Positions 55,763 through 64,000 of a stretch of DNA of 64,000 nt are shown piece after piece (position 1 is the first letter of the stretch; every line of letters begins with the position of its first letter). This DNA comes from Deltaproteobacteria bacterium RIFCSPHIGHO2_02_FULL_40_28 (lineage in GTDB: Bacteria > UBA10199 > 2-12-FULL-40-28): assembly GCA_001798135.1 (NCBI GenBank), contig MGRJ01000006.1, positions 1 through 64,000 of the forward strand, in the 5' to 3' direction. The position numbers and the translations under genes were made by a program. The notes below the pieces were generated by a model. The model was not told the DNA's origin. It did no database searches and saw only the letters and a program-made list of their open reading frames with translations.

Positions 55763-58700
55763 ATGCGAGGGGGAAATGTACTTCGAATTCTATTGCTTTG
55801 TGGTGTATTGGCTACCACTGTCGTTAATTGCAACGAAACCGACCCTAGCCTCATGCAAAATTTTGGTTCTTGTTCCCCCAATAATTTAGGTGGAAATTTT
55901 GATAGCAGCGAAAGTAGCGGGGCACTAGAAGCGGGTTACCCTGTTGATATCCCAGCCCCCTTAGCTAAAAGCATTGATGGTATTGATGGCAGCTCCGTAA
56001 CCTTTCATGAAGGGGTTTCTTCTAATATCTCAACTGAATTTCTTATCTCAACTGAATATGTTGAAACAAGTTATGTAGGAAAAGTAACCTTCAAGAAAAA
56101 AAATGGAGATAATGGCGATGTATTTGTTGTTAAAGATGGAGTGATTGTACAAACTCTCACTCCTGATTTTGATGGCGATGCTTACATCTACACCCTCTGG
56201 ATTGCTACAAGCGATTTGGATAACGATATTTTCTTGGTTGTGCCTGGATCGGGATCAAAAGTTGTATCGGGGGCAAGTACTGGGGATGTGAGCTTCCCGG
56301 TGACCATACGTGTAACACAAAGTTTAGATACGTATGTGCTTACGGTTCTTATTACTGCAACTGCCATCACTGTTCAAGATACCGATGTTCAAGCAGAGAT
56401 TAAAGAAACCTTTCCCACTTCCATTGATACCGGGGATATTATTGCTACCGCTACAAATGATTCAGGAATTTTACTTACTCAAATTAATTACAAAGAAAAT
56501 GTAAACTCAGTTTATACACAAGTTGATAACGAACCTCATGCTCTCAAAAGTCCAGACTCCGAGACCGTTTATTTTCTTGATGAAGAAAGTGATATCTTCA
56601 AAATAGATCCAGATAGCTTAGATGAAATTACACTTGTAGATTTTAGTGGTAATATCCCTGGAAGAGATTTTGATATCAGAGGGAATTTTATGACTTTTAT
56701 TATTAGAGTAAGCCATAATTCTGGCCCAACTACTTCTTCTATGGCCTTTAAAGACATAGACACTGGAGTAGATTTTATCCCTCCCCTAGACCCCGCAGAA
56801 CAAGTGGTTACAAAAATGCATGTTACCTGGTTTGACGAAAGTAAAATTATTGTTGGGAAAAAATTTGCGGATGGGACTACCGCACTGCAAATATGGAATG
56901 TTGGACCTTACTTAATTGGTGCAGCCACTAGCCCTAACATAGAATTCAATTATACAGGAGTGTTAACAAACATTGGACACATAACTACCGATGATGGTGC
57001 CCTGGGAAATGCTTTCTTTGAATGTAATGATGGCGAAATTTGCAAGATCAATCAAGACACCAAAGAAGTCGAAGTGATTGTAAGCAGTAATCTCTATAAA
57101 GCTGACAATCCTGTTTTGGCTTCTCCTTATAGCTATTTGATGTTTGAGGCCATTCGAGATGAAAATCCCGCACCAGTGCTTGGTGTTTATTCTTTAGAGA
57201 CAGAAACCGTCACACCTGTAGCCATGGGACAATTTGCAACTAGAGTTGCTGGCAAACCCAACTTGATAGCTTATATTGGAAAATTAAAAACAGAAGAAAT
57301 TCAGGTAGCTCTTACCAATTTAGGAAATATTCCCAAACTTACTCAAACAGATCTGTCCATCACCCCTACTTCCATTTACAAAGGACTTGATTATATTACT
57401 TCACTTTCAGGCGTAGGCGGAATTCCTCCCTACACTTTTAACCTTGTTTCTGGAACTGGAATCCTGGATACAAGCTTGGGTCTTTTTAAAGGCACGGGCG
57501 TAGGAGCTGCTACTATCAAGGTAAAGGATGATGCTGGAAGCCAAGCTGCAGCAACCGTTACAACCATAGCCCACGGAGGACTTGACCCATCTTTTGCTGA
57601 AAATGGAATTGCAACTAACGATCTAGGTACCAATGATGGTTTAAGAACCGTTACTATCAATAGCAATGGTAAAATTATAGCAGCAGGAGTGGTTACCCAA
57701 TCGGGGCAACAAAACACCTTGGTCGTTCGCTATAAAGCTGATGGCAGTTTAGATACTACCTTTGACACCGATGGAGTAGCTACTTTTAATGTGGCCGATG
57801 GGGCTGATAGAGCACAAGCTATCATCATTGATTTACAAGGACGTATCTTGATTTGCGGTCTCCTGACTAATGCCACCCCCAATAAAGATGCCTATGTCAT
57901 GCGACTTACAGCAGCAGGGGCTTTGGATAGTACTTTCGCAACAGGCGGTCTTAATAAATTAGCTTACTCCGCTAGCGTTGATGATGCTTGCCATGGCATG
58001 AACATTGGTACCGATGGCTCTATTTATGTTGGTGGTGATATATCAGAGAGTTCTAGTGTCTTTGTAGTTTCCAAACTCGATACCTCTGGAAATTTAGACA
58101 GCTCTTATGGAACAAGCGGCTCCACTAAAATTAGTTTTGGCACTGGAGATGCCATACTCTCCGATATCGTTATCAGTAACACCAATCAAATTTATGCGGG
58201 AGGAAGTTATACTCCAGATGGCTCGAGCAATTCTGATTTTGCAATGGCCAAGCTTAATGCAAGCGGCGTGCTTGATACTTCTTTTAGTACAGACGGCATC
58301 ACAACTACTGATTTTGGAGGAGATGATGTGGGTGGTAAAATGTTTTTTCGTGCAGCTGCTCCTAAAGACAAAATCTTTATGGCAGGCACTACCACTGCTT
58401 ATGGTACAACAGATATTGCTGTACTAGCCGGTTTTTCAGATGGAAACCTAGATACCTCATTTGATAGCGATGGCCTAGTTACCCTGATTGATGCCGATGG
58501 AACTGATGGAGATGGAGATATTTTGTATACAGACAATGGGCTTTTCATTACAGGAGCTATGAGTTCGGGCTCAGAACTAGATTGGGCCGTTATACGATTA
58601 AAAGCAGATGGTACAAGAGATACCGATTTTGGTGTAGATGGTATTGCAAACATTGATATAAATGCAGATGATAAACCAAGAGGCATCATGCTGGATTCAG

Positions 58701-58777
58701 ATAAACGCATCATTACCGTTGGTGGAACCGATACGGGTTCTGATGTTCATTCTGTTGCGATAAGAATGTGGCCTTAA
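55763..58777 (+). CDS. Delta-60-repeat surface lipoprotein
   Basis: A protein of about 1004 residues. From the ATG at 55763 ([22 protein letters not shown]) it has a lipoprotein signal; AAGGAGG is only 2 bases upstream, so the longer start at 55703 remains possible. The N-terminal two thirds is a beta-rich region with propeller-like parts. Residues of about 615-1000 carry seven repeats of the delta-60 type, each beginning LDxxF..DG (for example [13 protein letters not shown] and [13 protein letters not shown]). It is probably outward-facing. It sits on the plus strand between rpmA and obgE, which are adjacent in most bacteria, and overlaps rpmA by 4 bp. Confidence 0.8.
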   Translation: MRGGNVLRILLLCGVLATTVVNCNETDPSLMQNFGSCSPNNLGGNFDSSESSGALEAGYPVDIPAPLAKSIDGIDGSSVTFHEGVSSNISTEFLISTEYVETSYVGKVTFKKKNGDNGDVFVVKDGVIVQTLTPDFDGDAYIYTLWIATSDLDNDIFLVVPGSGSKVVSGASTGDVSFPVTIRVTQSLDTYVLTVLITATAITVQDTDVQAEIKETFPTSIDTGDIIATATNDSGILLTQINYKENVNSVYTQVDNEPHALKSPDSETVYFLDEESDIFKIDPDSLDEITLVDFSGNIPGRDFDIRGNFMTFIIRVSHNSGPTTSSMAFKDIDTGVDFIPPLDPAEQVVTKMHVTWFDESKIIVGKKFADGTTALQIWNVGPYLIGAATSPNIEFNYTGVLTNIGHITTDDGALGNAFFECNDGEICKINQDTKEVEVIVSSNLYKADNPVLASPYSYLMFEAIRDENPAPVLGVYSLETETVTPVAMGQFATRVAGKPNLIAYIGKLKTEEIQVALTNLGNIPKLTQTDLSITPTSIYKGLDYITSLSGVGGIPPYTFNLVSGTGILDTSLGLFKGTGVGAATIKVKDDAGSQAAATVTTIAHGGLDPSFAENGIATNDLGTNDGLRTVTINSNGKIIAAGVVTQSGQQNTLVVRYKADGSLDTTFDTDGVATFNVADGADRAQAIIIDLQGRILICGLLTNATPNKDAYVMRLTAAGALDSTFATGGLNKLAYSASVDDACHGMNIGTDGSIYVGGDISESSSVFVVSKLDTSGNLDSSYGTSGSTKISFGTGDAILSDIVISNTNQIYAGGSYTPDGSSNSDFAMAKLNASGVLDTSFSTDGITTTDFGGDDVGGKMFFRAAAPKDKIFMAGTTTAYGTTDIAVLAGFSDGNLDTSFDSDGLVTLIDADGTDGDGDILYTDNGLFITGAMSSGSELDWAVIRLKADGTRDTDFGVDGIANIDINADDKPRGIMLDSDKRIITVGGTDTGSDVHSVAIRMWP

Positions 58778-59031
58778 GAAGTGGGAATAATGCTTACTTT
58801 TTGCCGGCCACCTGCGGCATGAGAAAATTGCACTTTTCCTGTAACCTTGGCAAACAAGGTGTAATCAGAACCAACTCCAACATGAAGACCTGGATGAACA
58901 CTGGTCCCTCGTTGACGAACTAAAATTTCACCAGCATTTACAAGCTGTCCACCAAAACGTTTAACGCCTAATCTTTGCCCATGGGAATCACGTCCGTTTC
59001 TAGATGAACCGCCTGCCTTCTTGTGTGCCAT
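58774..59031 (-). CDS. rpmA: 50S ribosomal protein L27
   Basis: An 85-residue ribosomal protein with the conserved N-terminus [20 protein letters not shown] near the peptidyl-transferase centre, followed by [17 protein letters not shown]. No N-terminal propeptide is present. It is cotranscribed with rplU, 8 bp downstream of its stop. Confidence 0.98.
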   Translation of the reverse strand: MAHKKAGGSSRNGRDSHGQRLGVKRFGGQLVNAGEILVRQRGTSVHPGLHVGVGSDYTLFAKVTGKVQFSHAAGGRQKVSIIPTS

Positions 59032-59039
59032 AGTAACCT

Positions 59040-59348
59040 CTAAGCTTGGATATCCTCAATGGTAACACGGGTTAAATACTGTCTATGCCCCTGTTTTTTA
59101 TGATACCCTTTGCGTCTTTTAAACTTGCCAACAATTATTTTCTTGCCACGACCCTGGCTTACAATTTTGCCTACAACCTTAGCTCCAGCAATATAGGGAG
59201 TTCCAATGGATGTTTTATCTCCATACACCAAAATCACTCGATCAAAAATAACAGCATCCCCAGGATTACCTTCGACTTTATTCACTAAAATCTCATCACC
59301 CTTAGAAACCTGGTATTGTTTGCCACTTGTTTCAATCACAACTGTCAT
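59040..59348 (-). CDS. rplU: 50S ribosomal protein L21
   Basis: A 102-residue ribosomal protein with [15 protein letters not shown] at the start and [16 protein letters not shown] near the end, both typical of L21. It precedes rpmA in the canonical order. Confidence 0.98.
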   Translation of the reverse strand: MTVVIETSGKQYQVSKGDEILVNKVEGNPGDAVIFDRVILVYGDKTSIGTPYIAGAKVVGKIVSQGRGKKIIVGKFKRRKGYHKKQGHRQYLTRVTIEDIQA

Positions 59349-59411
59349 AAAATCTCCAAAAAACCTTTTAATTTCAGAAGCCTGCTCTTATATGTTGTCA
59401 GAAAAAACTTG

Positions 59412-60692
59412 TCAAGATTTAGATGGCTGGGTCTTTTTAGGGGGAGGGCTTAAAGGAGGAGGGATAACTGGTTTAGTCTCGGGTGGAGATTCTTTTTTCA
59501 TTTCATTACTTTGTTTTTTTTTGACAAAGCTCCCATCCGCCAATTGAGGATTTAAGGTTGTAATAATTTCATCATCTACCCTTAAATTTCCATCAATCAC
59601 GAGCTCGTCCCCCATTTCTTTTTTTACTTGAACAGGAACAAGTTTTGCACGCGGCCCTGCCAAGGCATACACCACTTGGCCAGAAGGTCCATCTACCACA
59701 GCATGTTTAGGGACCACCAAAAGTTTATCCACCTTGCGTGTGGTAATCACAGCACGTCCCTCTAAGCCTTCTTTAATCAAACCACGATCGTTAGGAATAT
59801 GAACACGCATTTCGAGAGCTTTTTTAACAGGATCGATGGAAGGACTAATAAAAAAAACGCTCGCCTCGGTGATGATATCAGGAGCAGAAATAGGGTGTAC
59901 CTTCACGCCAACCATTTTATCAACATAAGAACTTATTTCTTTTGGAATATGAAAAACAAGGGTGACAGGATTTAAATTCACCAAGTCAAAAACTGGATTT
60001 TTTGAAGCAGCTTGGGCTCCTTCATTGATATAACTTTTACGCACCATCCCTGCAATAGGAGCTTTTACAGTAAGCAATTCTAAACGTTTTTGAATATCAT
60101 CAAGTTCGCGATCGAGCCTTTCTTTTCTTGCCTCTAAAACTCGGATATCAGCCTGATCGGGCTTGGGGGTGGCTTCTGCTACTGGTTTTTCTTCTAAATC
60201 AGGGTCTCCTGTTGGTTTAGGAATGGGTTTATCCCTCGCTTCTTCATCTAAAAAAAGAGGCTCTTGATTTTCTGCTTTGGGCTGATCAGCTTCTGGGACA
60301 TAGGGTCCTGGTGCTTGCGCTATAAAGCGCAGGCGATCAATGGCTTCTTCGGTTTCTTTGGCTTCTTGTACTTTTTGATCGTAAAAACTTTTTAAATCTT
60401 CGGTTTTTAATTGACAAAGGGGATCACCAAAATTCACCATGTCTCCTTCATTGACCATCATTTTTTCAACTAAACCTCCTACCTCAGCAATAACAGTGAC
60501 TTTTTCAGAGGCTTCAAAAATACCTTCGGCAAAAATCTCGCGGGGCATTTCTTGCAAACGTGGTTTGATGGTTTGTACCTCAAAGACAAGATCACTAGGG
60601 CCTGCAACTTTTTGCTTGGTTTCGAGAGCACAGGTATCAAGAAAACTTAAACTAAAACCTATCAGGGGAAATAAAAAAACTTTTAAATTCAT
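59412..60692 (-). CDS. RND/HlyD-type periplasmic adaptor protein
   Basis: A protein of about 426 residues from ATG 60692 (GTG at 60728 possible). An N-terminal signal-like stretch (FLFPLIGFSLSFLDTC) is followed by the barrel/lipoyl segment AEVGGLVEKMMVNEGDMVNFGD (about 65-85), a coiled-coil hairpin interrupted by an unusual acidic/Pro linker (EADQPKAENQEPLFLDEEA and KPTGDPDLEEKPVAEATP), then the second lipoyl half VKAPIAGMVRKSYINEG and beta-barrel domains. The C-terminus is Lys/Pro-rich. The inner-membrane pump that should accompany it is not in the window. Confidence 0.82.
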   Translation of the reverse strand: MNLKVFLFPLIGFSLSFLDTCALETKQKVAGPSDLVFEVQTIKPRLQEMPREIFAEGIFEASEKVTVIAEVGGLVEKMMVNEGDMVNFGDPLCQLKTEDLKSFYDQKVQEAKETEEAIDRLRFIAQAPGPYVPEADQPKAENQEPLFLDEEARDKPIPKPTGDPDLEEKPVAEATPKPDQADIRVLEARKERLDRELDDIQKRLELLTVKAPIAGMVRKSYINEGAQAASKNPVFDLVNLNPVTLVFHIPKEISSYVDKMVGVKVHPISAPDIITEASVFFISPSIDPVKKALEMRVHIPNDRGLIKEGLEGRAVITTRKVDKLLVVPKHAVVDGPSGQVVYALAGPRAKLVPVQVKKEMGDELVIDGNLRVDDEIITTLNPQLADGSFVKKKQSNEMKKESPPETKPVIPPPLSPPPKKTQPSKS

Positions 60693-60748
60693 GAGGTGGG
60701 CTATAAGAACTAGTTGAAAAAAAGACACAAATCAATGAAAAATCAACC

Positions 60749-61492
60749 ATGAAACAAATTCTTCTCCTGTGTGCTGCCAAACCAGAATGGGCATCACTAA
60801 AAAAATTTTTGGATTTTAAAAAGCAAGAAGGGCCTCTTCCCTTTTTTCATGCCAAAACCAAGCATATAAGCATTACATTAGTGCAAATTGGCATTGGGAT
60901 AGCACAGGCCAAAAAAAGTATTCTCTCGCTTCTCTCTATCATTCCTCCCCCCGATGAAATTATTCATTTTGGAGTTTCAGGAAGCCTTGTCCCAGATCTT
61001 GAATCCGGAGATGTTGTTATTCCCTCTCATGTTTTTTTTCATACCCAACAATCCTTGGAGTGTCATTTAGCTCTTAGGCAAAAACTAAAAGAAGCCACCT
61101 TAGAAGCTCAATTAAAAGTAATAGAAGGAGACCTGTTAACCAGCCCTTTTGTTCTTAAAACAGAACAAGAAAAAAAAGAAGCTCATCAAAAAACCAAAGC
61201 TTTTATTGTAGATATGGAAACCCATCCGGTGCTTCAAATTTTTACCACAAAAAATATTCCATATGCTGCCTTAAGAGTTATTTTTGATACGCTTTGCGTA
61301 GATCTTTCCAATTTGGATGATGCGGGCATGATGGATGAAATGGGGAATATAAGTACCACCAAAACATTGGGAACCTTGGTTAAGAAACCAAAAATGATTT
61401 TTGAACTCTTGCCTTACAGAAAATTATTAAGTTTATGTCAGATTCGATTGGGTCTTGTTTTAGAAAAATATTTACAAAAAACTTCCATCTGA
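60749..61492 (+). CDS. Nucleoside phosphorylase-superfamily protein (MTA/SAH nucleosidase or HpnG-like)
   Basis: A 247-residue protein with the phosphorylase fold. It opens ILLLCAAKPEW, has QIGIGIAQAKKSI, HFGVSGSLVPDLESGDVVIP (typical loop G..G....GD...), VDMETHP (ribose-binding Met-Glu) and FDT as the candidate catalytic Asp. It is related to PNP/MTA nucleosidases and the hopanoid-associated HpnG. The base specificity is not clear. The last 21 bp overlap the convergent ribonucleotide reductase-like gene. Confidence 0.75.
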   Translation: MKQILLLCAAKPEWASLKKFLDFKKQEGPLPFFHAKTKHISITLVQIGIGIAQAKKSILSLLSIIPPPDEIIHFGVSGSLVPDLESGDVVIPSHVFFHTQQSLECHLALRQKLKEATLEAQLKVIEGDLLTSPFVLKTEQEKKEAHQKTKAFIVDMETHPVLQIFTTKNIPYAALRVIFDTLCVDLSNLDDAGMMDEMGNISTTKTLGTLVKKPKMIFELLPYRKLLSLCQIRLGLVLEKYLQKTSI

Positions 61493-63544
61493 CGGAGTAA
61501 AATAAGAACCCAATGCGTTTTCTGACTGATCGAGATAAAACTTGGCTCCAATGGGTTTGCCTGTCCATAAAAACAAGGCAGAACTCCAAAAAAAGTGCGG
61601 GGCTCCTCTATCAGGTAAGAAAACAAGTTGCCCCCAAAAGCCAGAACACCATAGGCCCAGTTGATTTAAAACAAAATTCCAATCATCCAATTCGAAATAC
61701 TGGGGTTTCCCCTTTTGCTGGGAAATCAAAGCCACTAGGGGAGGAGAAAAGGAAAGAGATTTTAATCCCATTTCATAAGCACGTAAAACTAAAGTACTGC
61801 ATTCCTTGGATGTAAGGCCAGAATGAATAGGAATGAGTTTAAAAACCCCTTCTTCTGTAAATTTTTGAAAAGCTTTTTGGATAGCCAGATGAATATCATA
61901 ATTCCACAGGGTGCTAGGTGGTTCAATGCCAGGGGTTACGCAAAAAATAGAACTTACCTCTCGGGCATCTCCCAAGGCAGTAACTGTTGCATGTCTTCTT
62001 CTTTGAGACTTGGCTAATTTGCTCTCAGCAAAATTAAAAAATACTCCACGACGATCTGCTAACCTATGACTGGCTTCATTAAGCTGTCTTTGAATAAAAG
62101 ACATGAGAGTTTCAATCAAACTTAAAGCCTCGTTCGATTGGTAATTTATTTTGAGTTGCGTGAGTAAATCAGAAAAGCCAGTAACACCAATCCCTAGTTT
62201 TCGATCTTGACTATGAACCTTGTCTCCTTTGGTTTCCATAATTTCGGCCAAGTTATCCAAAAAATGAAGAGAGGCTTTCAAGGTAAAGGCTAATTTTTCC
62301 CATTCGATTTGACCTTGGTACCCATGGTTGGCCAAGTTGATAAAACCTCCAAAACAAGCTTCGGATTGATGAAGAGAAATAGCCTGACGGGGAGAATATC
62401 CTTCAATAAATCCCAATCTGGGAGTGGGATTGTATTTTTCGAGTTGGTCAGAAAAAATAATATTTACCAAATCAGAATGAGGTTTTAAAGAAGCCAGTTT
62501 TAAAGCCTCAGTGATGGTTTTTTCAACAGAAGGAATAAGACCAAATTTTGTGAGGTGCCGATCTGCTAGACATAAAACCCAAGATAAGTTTGAGTCTCCT
62601 TTCAGGTTTTCAAACAAGAGATCAAAAAAACGGGAATCATCAGGATTAATATGAATCACACTTGCTGTGGGCTCTTTGTTTTCTTTACACATCATACGTG
62701 CAGATAAAATTAATTTTATTAAATCCCCGGCCTCGGGCAAGTTGGCATCAGCTTGAGGAATTTTTACCAAATTAATCAGACAGGAAATTCCCTGTTTCCA
62801 AAGCCTTCCTGCCTTTTTAAGATTATCTAGCATTTCTTCTAAATGCTGGCCCAAAAAGAGAGCCATTGTAGGATACAAAGGGCCCCTTCCAAAGTTTTTC
62901 AAAGAATGAGGATGGGGAAAAAACAATCCCTCATGTAAAATTTTTTCAAAAATTTTCATCGTACTTTCAATTTTAGCTAAAGGTTCATACCGTTGGTCAA
63001 TACGGGCCATATCTTTTGCAATCCGAGATAAAAATCCTCTGGCATCTTCTAATAAATTTCCCTTGGCATTGCGGAGGCAATAATTTTCTTCTAAAATTTT
63101 TAAACCGATAGCAGGCAGAAGTGTAGACGAAAACCTGGATTTAGGCATTTGTGGAGCAGGAGTAACCAATTCTTGTTTGGTTTCCTGTTTTTGGGGGCGG
63201 GCCAAAATGGCAAGAATATCCTCTGAAAGGCTATCTTGCGCCGGGGGAATCATTGGCTTTGTTTGCTCTAAGGGGAAAACTTTTGGCAAACCCATCAAAC
63301 CCAATTCTTTTAGTTTTGTAAAAACAGCATCATCTAAAAAGGCTGGGCTCACCCACTCTAGCTCTTTTTTATTCAGCTCTTTTTCAATTTCATCAGCAAT
63401 AAGCCTCGCCATGGGTTCGGTTAGTTGTTCATGTTTTCTAAGCAGATCTAAAACAAAAGTGTCTTTTTTAAACCGAACAAGACCCTTAAAAGCCATAGAA
63501 TCTGGCTTGTCTTTTTTGTTCGAATTTTTAGGAAACAAAGCCAT
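61472..63544 (-). CDS. Degenerate class II ribonucleotide reductase paralogue
   Basis: A 690-residue protein whose layout follows B12-dependent NrdJ: N-terminal ENYCLRNAKGNLLED (about 153), FFPHPHSLKNFGR (208-220, FxPNSPTLMNAG in active enzymes), RKLGIGVTGFSDLL (448-461), RRRHATVTALGDAREVSS (515-532) and HLAIQKAFQKFTEEG (552-566). The key motif NPCGE is SPRQA (384-388), so Asn, the thiyl Cys and Glu are all gone, while C397 at the position of the third Cys remains. The second Cys (SAC) is YPT (224-226). The PTGT phosphate loop is DAREV. It should be inactive as a reductase; a regulatory or new catalytic role is possible. Confidence 0.75.
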   Translation of the reverse strand: MALFPKNSNKKDKPDSMAFKGLVRFKKDTFVLDLLRKHEQLTEPMARLIADEIEKELNKKELEWVSPAFLDDAVFTKLKELGLMGLPKVFPLEQTKPMIPPAQDSLSEDILAILARPQKQETKQELVTPAPQMPKSRFSSTLLPAIGLKILEENYCLRNAKGNLLEDARGFLSRIAKDMARIDQRYEPLAKIESTMKIFEKILHEGLFFPHPHSLKNFGRGPLYPTMALFLGQHLEEMLDNLKKAGRLWKQGISCLINLVKIPQADANLPEAGDLIKLILSARMMCKENKEPTASVIHINPDDSRFFDLLFENLKGDSNLSWVLCLADRHLTKFGLIPSVEKTITEALKLASLKPHSDLVNIIFSDQLEKYNPTPRLGFIEGYSPRQAISLHQSEACFGGFINLANHGYQGQIEWEKLAFTLKASLHFLDNLAEIMETKGDKVHSQDRKLGIGVTGFSDLLTQLKINYQSNEALSLIETLMSFIQRQLNEASHRLADRRGVFFNFAESKLAKSQRRRHATVTALGDAREVSSIFCVTPGIEPPSTLWNYDIHLAIQKAFQKFTEEGVFKLIPIHSGLTSKECSTLVLRAYEMGLKSLSFSPPLVALISQQKGKPQYFELDDWNFVLNQLGLWCSGFWGQLVFLPDRGAPHFFWSSALFLWTGKPIGAKFYLDQSENALGSYFTPSDGSFL

Positions 63545-63639
63545 GGGGAATAAGTTTATCGTAAGACAATATTTGTTTAGGTGTCAACCCATGTCTTTGG
63601 ATGATAATATATATGGCAATTATACCGGAAAAATGCCGA

Positions 63640-64000
63640 CTAGTAATACATTTTTATGATATCAATTATTTTCCTCGTAACGCTGGTTAAGGGGTAATTG
63701 ATCAATTGTGCCTTTGAAACCATTTTGCCTTCACCTTGGAATAATGTTTTGGATTTTGAATGAACGAGGTAGGGATAAACCTTCATCCTGCGATTCATAA
63801 TAGAATGTTTAAGCAAGGGGAGGTTTTCTTTAACCTTAATATTTCTAAGACCAGTTTTTTGAAGTTCTTTTTTCAAAAGAGAAAAATCTTTTGCAACTTC
63901 CTGCTCTACTTCTAAAAGAGGAAACTCCCACTGATTTCCCAAAACCTCTCCCAACTTTCTTTTCCTTAAAAGAAATTTTGAATCTTTTGTTAAAATTAAG
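63640..64000 (-). CDS. mutY: A/G-specific adenine glycosylase MutY, C-terminal part (runs off window)
   Basis: The open frame continues beyond the window end (bases 63955-64000 read on without a stop). It encodes LILTKDSKFLLRKRK..LGNQWEFPLLEVE, LLKHSIMNRRMKVYPYLV and YPLTSVTRKIIDII, which match the Nudix-like C-terminal domain of MutY that recognises 8-oxoG. The glycosylase domain lies outside. The assignment rests on this domain only. Confidence 0.72.
   Translation of the reverse strand, partial: LILTKDSKFLLRKRKLGEVLGNQWEFPLLEVEQEVAKDFSLLKKELQKTGLRNIKVKENLPLLKHSIMNRRMKVYPYLVHSKSKTLFQGEGKMVSKAQLINYPLTSVTRKIIDIIKMYY

Overview
The window is about 64 kb of AT-rich (roughly 40% GC by eye) Gram-negative chromosome. 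It shows no phage, plasmid or CRISPR signature. Many features point to a deltaproteobacterial-type lineage (Myxococcota/UBA10199-like; this is inference): secreted proteins with MopE-type CDGxDNDCDGxIDE repeats and delta-60 repeats, around ten lipoproteins, a Ser/Thr-kinase/sigma-54-activator fusion, and B12-type ribonucleotide reductase ancestry. Genes are dense, often overlap by 4 bp, and are mostly housekeeping, with poorly characterised envelope proteins between them.

Layout. 0.2-7.8 kb: RDD membrane protein, MltD-like murein transglycosylase, an unknown tail-anchored protein, mfd. 8-16 kb: acetyl-CoA synthetase, a HAD phosphatase, then a beta-oxidation operon (thiolase plus FadN-type fusion) with a clear promoter and a TetR/FadR-like palindrome, followed by a PuuD-like membrane protein and a cytochrome c. 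16-21 kb: an orphan signal-peptide ORF, an unknown lipoprotein and a 1067-residue MopE-type surface protein. 21-27 kb: pterin genes (folB, folE, queD), NUDIX, a GMC oxidoreductase with a membrane/lipocalin-like partner, metF. 27-37 kb: cupredoxin-like lipoprotein, glnA-glnB, NYN protein, lipoprotein metalloprotease, split coaB/coaC, AMMECR1, SprT-like, two DUF507 genes, groES-groEL, a response regulator. 37-45 kb: two lipoproteins, the 1389-residue kinase-EBP, a porin with a structured leader. 45-60 kb: tmk-holB-metG, mmuM-like, the obgE-proB-proA-rsfS-gpmI-comF operon, a delta-60-repeat lipoprotein, rpmA, rplU. 60-64 kb: RND adaptor, nucleoside phosphorylase-like protein, a degenerate class II ribonucleotide reductase, and the C-terminal part of mutY.

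The most unusual theme is the density of structured inverted-repeat elements of several families. They include GTAG-footed REP-like hairpins, GTCATCCC-type repeats, and composite elements of about 95-165 bp with paired arms around a core. Several touch genes directly: one is read through in frame inside mfd; one encodes the first 55 codons of a cytochrome c ORF; one supplies the mfd stop codon; one supplies both stop codons of a convergent pair; and one cluster lies exactly at the domain boundary where the usually fused CoaBC is split. Other notable items are the ribonucleotide reductase paralogue that has lost its catalytic NPCGE motif, the orphan signal peptide with its own terminator flanked by 17-bp direct repeats, and a glnA-side terminator overlapping the signal-peptide codons of the next gene.
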